From positions 1 to 38,504 of the forward strand of contig PMYD01000107.1 of assembly GCA_003171335.1 (NCBI GenBank): a DNA stretch of 38,504 bases, read 5' to 3'. Shown in pieces: positions 24,245 to 32,500 of the stretch; position 1 is the first letter of the stretch; each line of letters begins with the position of its first letter. The notes beneath the pieces are model-generated. The model was not told the origin of the DNA. It saw only the letters and a list, made by a program, of their open reading frames with translations, and searched no databases. Source of the stretch: Phycisphaerales bacterium (GTDB lineage Bacteria > Planctomycetota > Phycisphaerae > SM23-33 > FEN-1343). Position numbers and translations under genes: made by a program.

Positions 24245-25411
24245 ATGAGCCGGCGGATTCTGCATGTCGATCTCGACGAGTTTTTCGCGGGTGTCGAAAA
24301 GCTGGATAACCCGCAACTTCGAGGCAAACCCATCCTCGTGGGCGGCAGCCCCGAGGGCCGCGGCGTGGTTTCGACCGCCAGCTACGAGGCCCGCAAGTTC
24401 GGCTGCCGCTCGGCGATGCCCATGCGGCAGGCCATGAAGCTGTGCCCGCAGGCCGTCGTGCTGCCGGTTCGTGGCGCGCGCTACAAGGACATGAGCGACC
24501 GCGTCTTCGCCATTCTCGACCGCTTTACCCCGCTGATCGAGCCGTTGAGCATCGATGAGGCTTTTCTCGACGTCGCCGGCAGCGAGCGCCTCCACGGGCC
24601 GGCCGTCGAGATCGCCAAGGCCATCAAGCACGCCGTGCGTGGGGAGCTGGGCCTTACGATCAGCATCGGCGTGGCGCCCAACAAGTTCCTGGCCAAGCTC
24701 GGCAGCGAGATGCACAAGCCCGATGGCCTGACCGTGATCGAGGAATCCGACCTGCCGGCTGTGCTCGATGCGCTGCCCATTGAGAAAATGTGGGGCGTCG
24801 GCCCCTCCTCCGCCTGGCGGCTGCACGAGCTGGGGTTCTCCACTTTCCGCGACCTGCGCACCGCCGACCTGGCGCGGCTGACCGAGGCGGCCGGCTCGTG
24901 GGCCGGAGAGCTTCAAAAGCTCGCCGCCGGCCAGGATGACCGGCCGGTCACGCCCGACAGCCAGGCCAAGAGCATCTCCGCCGAGCAGACCTTCGCCCAG
25001 GATGTTTCGGACCTGGACGAGTTGCGGCGGGTGCTGCTGGATGAAGTGGAACATGTCTCCCGCCGGCTGCGGCGGCACGGGCTTTCGGCCCGCACCATCA
25101 CGCTGAAGCTCCGCTACGGCGATTTCACCACGTTGACCCGCTCGGCGACCGATGCCGAAGCGACCAACCTGACGGAGGTTCTCTGGTCGCGGGCGGAAAA
25201 GATCTTTGCGCAATGGGCCGCGCGCTCGCCCGGCGCGCTGCGCCTCTTGGGTTTCGGCACCTCGAATTTCCGGCAGCGCGGCGATGGCGCGCAGCTTCCG
25301 CTCTTCGAGGACCCGCGCCAGACCCGCCAGCGCGAACTGGACCGCACCGTCGATGCCATCGCCCAGCGCTTCGGCCCCGCCGCCGTCCGCCGCGGCAGGA
25401 CGAAAGAGTGA
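24245..25411 (+). CDS. dinB: DNA polymerase IV (Y-family translesion polymerase)
   Basis: The 388-residue error-prone polymerase copies damaged templates. Catalytic motifs are HVDLDEFFAGVE (Asp9) and LSIDEAFLDV (Asp104, Glu105). The family also shows YEARKFGCRSAMPMRQAMKL and the helix-hairpin-helix region IEKMWGVGPSSAWRLHELGF. The little-finger domain ends in AQLPLFEDP, which matches the QLxLF sliding-clamp-binding motif. Glu12 replaces the usual Ala in the DxDAFFASVE block, a minor variation. ATG 24245 sits 6 bases after a -10 hexamer and lacks a ribosome site, so it may be leaderless. Length is slightly above the 350 residues of the E. coli enzyme. Confidence 0.96.
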   Translation: MSRRILHVDLDEFFAGVEKLDNPQLRGKPILVGGSPEGRGVVSTASYEARKFGCRSAMPMRQAMKLCPQAVVLPVRGARYKDMSDRVFAILDRFTPLIEPLSIDEAFLDVAGSERLHGPAVEIAKAIKHAVRGELGLTISIGVAPNKFLAKLGSEMHKPDGLTVIEESDLPAVLDALPIEKMWGVGPSSAWRLHELGFSTFRDLRTADLARLTEAAGSWAGELQKLAAGQDDRPVTPDSQAKSISAEQTFAQDVSDLDELRRVLLDEVEHVSRRLRRHGLSARTITLKLRYGDFTTLTRSATDAEATNLTEVLWSRAEKIFAQWAARSPGALRLLGFGTSNFRQRGDGAQLPLFEDPRQTRQRELDRTVDAIAQRFGPAAVRRGRTKE

Positions 25412-25437
25412 GGGGGAAATTCAGTCTGGCACAGCCA

Positions 25438-25466
25438 GTGTGGCACAGCCGCCCTCGGCTGTGCCG
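25438..25466. repeat. 29-bp repeat R3, left copy (inverted partner at 26965)
   Basis: The 29-bp unit reads GTGTGGCACAGCCGCCC then TCGGCTGTGCCG. It contains the hairpin GGCACAGCCG-ccct-CGGCTGTGCC. It is the exact reverse complement of 26965-26993, and the two copies bracket the zinc-ribbon gene. A partial third copy (TCTGGCACAGCCAG) lies just upstream at about 25424-25437. Confidence 0.88.
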
Positions 25467-25576
25467 GCCTGGAAGAGGCCACCGATTCGGGAAAATCCGT
25501 GCAATTTGAAGAACACCGCTCCATCTTATTGAGCGGTGGGTCTGGCAACGTCAAAGGCGGTGGAGGTTGTGCATCG

Positions 25577-26950
25577 ATGTGGTGGCCTGTCCTGGCAATC
25601 CTGGCACTCTTGGTTGGCCTTAGCCTGATTCTCAGAGGCCTGCGCGGCCGGACCATTGGCGACCACCCCCATTGCACCAAGTGCGGCTACGACCTCTTTG
25701 GCAACAGGCGCGCAACTCGCTGTTCCGAATGCGGTGCCGACCTGACGGCCGCTTTCAGCGTGCGGATCGGCCAAATCAAGCGACGGCCCCGGTTGATAGT
25801 CGGAGGAAGCATTGTTCTGTTCCTGGTAATCCTGCCTGGGTGTCTGATCATTATTGGCAATTCCCGCAACTACAATTGGAATCAGCTCAAGCCGTCCGCG
25901 TGGCTCCAGTACGAGGCGTTCGGGCCGACGACAAACCTGATGGACGACAGCCGCCAAAGGGCTGACAGCGCCTGGGCCGAACTGATCCGCCGACAGATGG
26001 CCGGCAAGCTGACGGCCCGGCGGGCAAGTTCCATGGTGGATGTCATCCTTCGTAAGCAAAGAGACCCGGGTTTTGCAGCATGGAAGGGAGATTGGGGCGA
26101 GTTCGTAGAGAAGCAGCGAGGTGATGGCAATCTCGATGACAAGAGATGGGCGACCTACATGGAACAAGGGCTGGACCCGAGCCTATCTCTGCCGGTTGAA
26201 GTCCGACAGGGCGAGCCGATTTCTCTTAGCGTTCATCTCAATAGCCGCCTTGGAAACGGCTTTCACGCTCGACATGTTTCCGGTTCAGTCAGTCTGGGGC
26301 GCTGGACATTTGCGGGCGAGGCTGGAAATAGTGGCGAACACGCCATGGCAGGCTGGGGATTGCTTGCTTTGGAGCCGCTCATAGTGTCGCCCGAGGATTT
26401 CACCTCGGATCCAATTCCTCCCGGTGAGTACGAGGTGAGTTATACGCCGAGCATCACAGTCTGGCCCAACCCTGCCAGGACGCCTAATCCCTCTTACACG
26501 TGGACAGCGCCGCTGCGCGGCAAAGTTCATATCATTGCGGCATCGCCGCCGGTCGAAACAGCCGCAGATCCAATGGTCGACGCCATACGGGCGGCCATTT
26601 CTGTGGAATTGGATGCTCGAAATGGCGGACGTGCTTTGATCACGATAAAGGAACCTCCAGTAGACCTGGCATTCGAAGCTTTCGTCAGAATTGCAGATTC
26701 TGCGGAGTCAAGAATAGGTTTTGTCTCGGCGAAGAAGGGCGCCGATGGGCGTCTTGATGCGTATGGATGGAACCGAAGTGAAAAGCTAAAGCAGAGCTTG
26801 CCTTCTGCGGTAACGTTCGTTTTTAGGCCTCGTATCGATTGGGGGAAGACCGACAACCAATCTCGCATCTGGAAGAAGACCATTGAGATTCCCGATGTTC
26901 AGGTGAAGCGAGATTTCGCTGGCCCTGCTTCCGCTGCATCGAACCCGTAG
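25577..26950 (+). CDS. Zinc-ribbon membrane protein of unknown function (planctomycete type)
   Basis: The 457-residue product has an N-terminal hydrophobic helix (MWWPVLAILALLVGLSLIL). A treble-clef or ribbon CTKCGYDLFGNRRATRCSEC follows at about residues 33-52, then a second transmembrane helix (about 73-94), and then a predicted extracytoplasmic region of about 360 residues with no recognised domain. CxxCGYxLxG...RCxECG ribbons followed by membrane helices are common in planctomycete hypothetical proteins. ATG 25577 follows GGAGG with a 10-base gap; a GTG at 25499 is a weaker upstream option. The gene lies between perfect 29-bp inverted repeats (25438-25466 and 26965-26993). Composition falls in GC toward the 3-prime end. 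Function unknown. Confidence 0.75.
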   Translation: MWWPVLAILALLVGLSLILRGLRGRTIGDHPHCTKCGYDLFGNRRATRCSECGADLTAAFSVRIGQIKRRPRLIVGGSIVLFLVILPGCLIIIGNSRNYNWNQLKPSAWLQYEAFGPTTNLMDDSRQRADSAWAELIRRQMAGKLTARRASSMVDVILRKQRDPGFAAWKGDWGEFVEKQRGDGNLDDKRWATYMEQGLDPSLSLPVEVRQGEPISLSVHLNSRLGNGFHARHVSGSVSLGRWTFAGEAGNSGEHAMAGWGLLALEPLIVSPEDFTSDPIPPGEYEVSYTPSITVWPNPARTPNPSYTWTAPLRGKVHIIAASPPVETAADPMVDAIRAAISVELDARNGGRALITIKEPPVDLAFEAFVRIADSAESRIGFVSAKKGADGRLDAYGWNRSEKLKQSLPSAVTFVFRPRIDWGKTDNQSRIWKKTIEIPDVQVKRDFAGPASAASNP

Positions 26951-26964
26951 AGGGAAAACTGATA

Positions 26965-26993
26965 CGGCACAGCCGAGGGCGGCTGTGCCACAC
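26965..26993. repeat. 29-bp repeat R3, right copy
   Basis: Exact reverse complement of 25438-25466. It begins 14 bp after the stop of the zinc-ribbon gene and abuts the 3-prime end of the CapA-like gene on the other strand. It could double as a bidirectional transcript end, although no T-tract follows. Confidence 0.88.
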
Positions 26994-28107
26994 CTAAGGC
27001 GAAGGCTTCCACTCCAAGGTTTGGGCCTCTAAATCCAAAGCAAGTTCCAGGCCAAAGGCTTTGCATTCGCTGTTGAGCCGATCGAATAGCCATCGCACAT
27101 CGCCGCGCGAAGGCCGGTTCAGCCGGAACCGCCGCATGTGCATGGGAACCAGTTGCAGATGCAGCAGGCGCCCAGTGTGCCCATCGAGTGTCACCAAAAA
27201 CATTACCGCCAGGTGCGGGCGATATGCCTGGTTGCCGCTGATGCCTTCGTAATCGTTGATCAGATCGCCGCAGCCGTAGAGAATCGGCCGGTCGCGGTAC
27301 ACCTCCAGCGCCTTGACGTGATGCGATGAATGGCCGTGGACGACGTCCACGCCGGCATCAATCAGCCGATGCGCGAAAGCCACCTGCTCATCGGGCACCT
27401 CATAGCCCCAGTTGCCGCCCCCAGTGGATGGAGGCGACGACCAGGTCCTCGGGTCGCTGGCTTAGGCCGATCTGCCGGCCTGCGCGCTGGGCTGTTTCCT
27501 CGGCCAGATCCTCCAGGAAATTCACCCCCGGCCGGTCTTCGCCCGCCGCCCAGGAATGGGGGATGCCGCTGGAGGGCGCGCCGAAGGAATAGACCCGCAC
27601 CCGGGCATTTCCCGGTCCGGCCAGAATGGCCGGCCCCGCGGCCGCGGCCGCATCGCGGCCTGCCCCACAATACGGGAGCCCCGCCACTTCCAAGGTCCGC
27701 AAGGTTTCCAATAACCCGCCATAGCCCCAATCCAGCACGTGATTATTCGCCAGGCAGCAGCAGTCGATGCGCGCAGAAGTCAGGCAGCCGATATTGGCGG
27801 GGTTCATTCGATAGTGGATTTCCTTGCCCGGCCAGTAGTCGTCGCTGGTGGTCACGGCCGTCTCAAGGTTGATGATACGCAGGTCGGCCCGGCCCAGCGC
27901 CGCCAGCCCATCGCCCCAGATATATTGCCAGCCCAGCGGCCGCGGGATTGGCCCGTGCCTCAATTCCGCGCTCTTGACGTACTCTCGGGCATCCCGAATG
28001 TACGGCTCATGCAGCAACGGCACCGCCGGGCAGGGCAAGGCCTGGTCAATGCCCCGCCCGGTCATCACGTCGCCGCCCAGGAACAAACGGACAGCCTGGC
28101 TCAACAA
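26994..28107 (-). pseudogene. CapA / PGA_cap-family metallophosphatase-like gene, frameshifted
   Basis: Two frames together give one complete CapA-type protein of about 370 residues. The N-terminal part (28107 down to about 27400) has LFLGGDVMTGRGID, INLETAVTTSDDYW, CLANNHVLDWGYGGLLETL and VVASIHWG. The C-terminal part (27398 down to 26994) has QVAFAHRLIDAGVDVVHGHS followed by SHHVKALEVY. The expected SIHWGGNWGYE junction is broken by one extra C in a G/C run near 27412-27423. The family is named for poly-gamma-glutamate capsule synthesis; many members are calcineurin-like phosphatases. The start is TTG 28107. Either a recent inactivation or a base-call error would explain the shift; every other family motif is intact. 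Confidence 0.85.
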
Positions 28108-28122
28108 TCGCCCCTGCCGGTC

Positions 28123-28422
28123 TTATACGGACACCATCGCCGGCGTGCGCGCCAGCTCCTCCATGAAGAGGACCTGGGGCTCGCCGATGAGGCCGGCTTT
28201 CTGGATGCACTGCTTGAACTGCGGTGAGCTGTAAAACGCACGCACCTTGTCCAGGTCCTCGACTTCATGCACGATGATCAGCCGGTTGGGGTTGTCCAGG
28301 TCGCGGTTGAGAAACGTCCGCGCAAAGCCCCAGCTCCGCAGGGAATCCTGCATGGAGTCAAACTCGGCCTTGAATCGATTGAAGTCCTCAATCGTGAAGA
28401 ATCCCGCGGTGTAGTATTTCAT
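28123..28422 (-). CDS. Small ABM-like dimeric alpha/beta-barrel protein
   Basis: The 99-residue protein begins MKYYTAGFFTIEDFNRFKAE and contains NRLIIVHEVEDLDKVRAFYS and a C-terminal IGEPQVLFMEEL. Its size and alternating strands and helices fit the antibiotic-biosynthesis-monooxygenase/ferredoxin-like barrel fold, whose members act as monooxygenases, isomerases or stress proteins. No catalytic residue set can be assigned. ATG 28422 follows GGGAG. The gene lies 15 bp upstream of the CapA-like gene on the same strand and probably shares its transcript. Confidence 0.65.
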   Translation of the reverse strand: MKYYTAGFFTIEDFNRFKAEFDSMQDSLRSWGFARTFLNRDLDNPNRLIIVHEVEDLDKVRAFYSSPQFKQCIQKAGLIGEPQVLFMEELARTPAMVSV

Positions 28423-28503
28423 GGCTTGTCTCCCGACAAAGGCAACTTGCCCTGTCAGTTCATTCTATGGCCGGACGGCTGTGTCAGGACGGCTGATGAT
28501 GTA

Positions 28504-28525
28504 CTGCGTATACTGCTGCGTATAC
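28504..28525. promoter_or_regulatory. Tandem decamer CTGCGTATAC upstream of the ABM-like gene
   Basis: CTGCGTATAC occurs at 28504-28513 and again at 28516-28525, a 12-bp period, roughly 80-100 bp upstream of the ABM-like start codon. On the minus strand each copy presents TATACG, close to a -10 hexamer. It could be a regulator site over a promoter. No regulator gene is adjacent. Confidence 0.35.
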
Positions 28526-28580
28526 CGCCAATGGGTTCGCCCGCCGGCCGCCGCCGGCGAGCCCTCGTGGAGGGGCAGCA

Positions 28581-29429
28581 TCATTCTGCAAATTTGTGCG
28601 ATCGGCTGGCGCAATTCTCGGATTCAGCTTGCGCCAGGTAGAATTCCGCTTCGATCATGGCGGGGCCTCGTTCGGAGCATGCTTCTTTCATAGCGAGGCA
28701 AAAGCCCGCTGTATCTCCGCGAGCTAGCCGGTCCACCCCTATGAAGAAGGTCGCTTGGCAGTTGTATCTACACCGAAGGGCATCTGGTAATCCAACGCGG
28801 GTTACGAAAGAGCGCAATTCGGTTTGGGCCATTCGTCCACACATGAAAAGTGCAAGCGGTCCTGGCCAATTCATGATTGGCGGCTGCAGAGAATGCCCGA
28901 TGGCATCGGAAGGAGTAGAGGAGTCCATGATATGGCAAATCCTCTCAGTCGCCTCGACCCTCAGGTCTTGTCGCCCAAGCCGGATCGAGGCGTATAGAAG
29001 CAGAAGTGGCACGTGAACACCGCCGGCAGCGTCCGTATACGCTGCCACATAGGATTCCTTCCAGGCCGATACCGCCTCGTCGTAATAGCCCTGATTCCAG
29101 AGCGCGATCCCCAGGTGGAGATAGTCGCCATCATTTGCTGCCTTCCGGTCAAGCTCAATGAGATGCTTTGAAAGCGAGGCGGCCTCCGCGAATCGCTTCA
29201 TGGCGAGCAAGGCCAAGACCTTGTTTCCGAGTCGGCGATGAGAATGGTGCCTGAGGGACTCTTCATCAGCAGCAACGAGGGCCTCCTCATACCGCCCAGC
29301 TTTTATTAGAGCACTTTTGCTTTTCTTGTAGCGGTCGAAAGGCCTAAAAATGACTGTTTTTAGGCCATTTCCAGCAAGAACATCGCTACACGATTTGTTA
29401 ACCTGCTCTAGGTCCCAAGAGCTACTCAT
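28581..29429 (-). CDS. TPR-like helical repeat protein
   Basis: The 282-residue soluble protein starts MSSSWDLEQVNKSCSDVLAG. It contains tetratricopeptide-like helical pairs: SALIKAGRYEEALVAADEES, LGNKVLALLAMKRFAEAASL and LHLGIALWNQGYYDEAVSAW. TPR repeats mediate protein-protein contact; no enzymatic motif is seen. ATG 29429 follows CAGGGAGAGTATGCG; an upstream frame to 29522 lacks a ribosome site. Composition is lower in GC than the flanking large lipoprotein gene. Role unknown. Confidence 0.7.
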   Translation of the reverse strand: MSSSWDLEQVNKSCSDVLAGNGLKTVIFRPFDRYKKSKSALIKAGRYEEALVAADEESLRHHSHRRLGNKVLALLAMKRFAEAASLSKHLIELDRKAANDGDYLHLGIALWNQGYYDEAVSAWKESYVAAYTDAAGGVHVPLLLLYASIRLGRQDLRVEATERICHIMDSSTPSDAIGHSLQPPIMNWPGPLALFMCGRMAQTELRSFVTRVGLPDALRCRYNCQATFFIGVDRLARGDTAGFCLAMKEACSERGPAMIEAEFYLAQAESENCASRSHKFAE

Positions 29430-29550
29430 CGCATACTCTCCCTGTTGGCACCGGCAAAATGGAAAGTCAGCCCCGCCGCCCGTGCGAGCGATGCCACCGG
29501 TCATTATGCACGCGCATGGCACCTGCGTCGCGCCGCGCGATCAGTACATG

Positions 29551-32500
29551 TCACTCTTTCGGCGGGGCGTACTTCATATCGTTCGTAATGATGATCTTCT
29601 CCAGCTTGCAGCCCGGCTCGCGGCCGCGGAAGGTGAGCGTGTGCTCGCCTTTGGAGAGAATGAACAGCCGCGGGTCAAGCTTGGCCACCTCGCGATTGTC
29701 GCGGCCGTTGACACGGATCCAATGCCACTGGCCCCAGGCGTTCTCGGCCGCATCGAAGGCATCCTCGCCCGCGCCATCGAGGCTGACGAAGAATGAGTCC
29801 GAGTGGTAGTCGGGGCCAAAGATCCGTGCCCAAACGACGTACTGCCCCGTGACCGGCGCGGTGAACGTGAAGACGGCCTCGCCCTTGTTGGCCTGGGAGG
29901 AAGAGACAAAGCTCTTCTCCTCTTCCTCCGCCGCGGCCATCGGGGCGGTAAGTTTGGCCTCCTTCACCGCCAGCGGGATAACGGCCGGCTCGGCGGCGGC
30001 CGCATCGGCCACACCCACGGTAATCACGTAATCATCGGCCGTCACGTTGCCCGAGCCATCGCGGGCTTTCACGTAAATGGTCTTCACCTGCCCATCGGCC
30101 AGGTCGCCGAGCGTCTGGCTGTGGCTGATGCCGCCGGCGGAAACCATGGGCGTCATCCGCTCAAAGGGCCCCCCGCGCTGCAGGCCGTAGCGGCACATGG
30201 CCCATTCGCTGGTGGTCACCTCGATCTTCACCTGGCGCGTGCCGGCCGGCAGCAGGCTGGTGGGCTCGCCCGCGGAGATGACCGGCGGGGTGGTCTTGCT
30301 CTTGCGCATGAAATCGGCCGCCGCCACCGCGCTGGGGGCTGCTAAACCGGTGCGGAAGGCCCGGGCCTTCACCGTGCAGGTCTGACTGACCTGGAACGGC
30401 GCGGAGTAGAGCGTCGATTGCTCGCTCGGCTCGCTGCCATCGGTCGTGTAGCGAATCTGCGTCTGCTCCGGGGCGCTGACAATCGGCCAGGAAAACGCCA
30501 CCAGCATCGGCGCGGTCATCATGCCGCCGGCGGGGTAGATCACCGGCGCGATCAGCTTGCCATCGGCGCCGGTGGGCGCACTGCCCGGGTCGGCCGGCCC
30601 CGCGCCGCCCACGGGGTTTTCCCGCTGCGGCCAGGTCTTGGCCGCACCGGCCACCAGCTTGTCGCCCTGCGGCCCGAGCGTCGGATCGTTCGTAACGACC
30701 AGGCATGCCAGGCGGCAGCCGGGCTTCTTGCTGCGGAAGACCAGCGTATGCTCACCTTGGGTCAGCGGGAAGAGGCGCGCCGGCCGCACATCGACATGCA
30801 AGCCGTCGTACATGCCCACCGTGCGCCAAACCCACTTTTCCCAGATGGGTTCCATGAGGAACGTATCCTCAGGTCCGCCATCCATGGAGTAGAAGAAGCT
30901 GTCCGAGCGATAATGGGGGGCGATGGCCCGGGCCCAGATGGCGTAGTCGCCCGCGCGCGGCACCGAGAACGTCCACGTGGCCGTACCCGGCAGGCCGCTC
31001 CTGGCGGCGGCGATATGGTTGGGCGAGTCCGTGATGCCCTCGGCGGCCAGGGCAGCGGTGGTGTTGGCATCCGGCTTGACCGGACAGACGACGACCTCGC
31101 CGCCCAGGGCGTTGGCGTCGGCCTCGATCATCATCGGCGCCACGAGCGTGGCATCCTTCGGCCCCAGGGCGATCTGGATGGGCGCGCTGGCCGAGCCGGC
31201 CTCGTTGATGACCACGTCGAGGCGATAATCATCCGGGTTCGTGTGACCGCCAAGATCGCGGGCTTTGATATAAAAGGTGACAACCTTCCCATCGGCCAGG
31301 CCTTCGCTCACCGCGGTGGCATGCACCAACCCGCCGGTGCTCAGGAAGGTGTGGTCCATCTCGTCGTAGGACACGCCGGGCTTGGTGGCATATTTGCAAA
31401 TGGCATTCTCATGTGTGACCAGATGCAGCACGGCCACCTTCGAGCCGGCCGGCAGCATCGTCTTCGGCCCGCCATTCGTCCGCACGGGCGGCACGTTATC
31501 CGCCTCGATCGGCAGCGGCGGGTTGATCGTGTACTTTTCCGCGGCGACGGCGCTAGGGGCCGCGCCTTTGGCAAAGGCCCGCGCCTTGATCGTCGCCGTG
31601 TGATTGATTGCCAGCGGCGCCTCATAGCGCGCGGCTCGCTCATCCGGATCGCTGCCATCGCGCGTGTAGCGAATGATGGCCTCATCCGCCGCCGCCGACA
31701 GCGGCAGCGACAAGGTAACTTTCACCGCGCCATTGAACGCGCCGGCGACAGGCCACAGCAGCGGCGCAGGCGCGCTGCCCGCCGCCGCGGGCGGATTGAC
31801 CACCTCGTAGGCGGCCTTGCCCACGGTGTCGCGCTCGCTGGTGAAGCCGGGTCCGCCGGCGGCGACAAAACCCAGGCTGGCGCCCGCGGCATCGGGGCTG
31901 ACCCAGAAGGCGTACAGCTTGCCGTGGGTCAGGTGAAAGCGGAACTGCACGGGTTGGCCCGCCAGTGAAGACAAATCGTCCACGCCTTTCCACGTCACTT
32001 CCTGCAGCGTGCGGTTGACACGCACGGGCATGCAGGCGGCCTTGGTGAAGCCCTTGATAACATGTCCCTTTTGGTCCAGCACCTCGGCCGTCAGCTCGCC
32101 CTGGGGGCAATCCACGTTCACGAACAGGCGCTTACCCGCGAACGTCAGCGGCCGCGTGGTGAGCGTGCCTTCCTTGTCGGCGGCATCCATCGAGGCAAAG
32201 CCATCTCGCCTGAGCGTGGCCAGGCCCGTCACATTGCCGTGGCTGGAGCGGCCGCTGCAATAGAAATACAGCGTGTCGCCCATCACCAGGCAGCCGCCGC
32301 CGACGGACTGCACGTTGACCCAGTTCCACGTGCCGTAGCGGTCATCGACCGGCAGGAACGGCCGGCGATCGGGCCGGTCGAAGTGGAACCCATCGCGGCT
32401 GAAGCCCAGGCAGACATCGCAGATCTTCATCCGGTAGTCCGGCTCGCCGCGCCAGATGGAGTAATACCCCAGCATCAGGCTCTCGTACGCCACCGCGTCA

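Noticed and set aside
24245-25411. LexA-regulated SOS promoter for dinB
   Set aside because: No LexA-type palindrome is visible in the 45 bases between the upstream terminator and the start codon.
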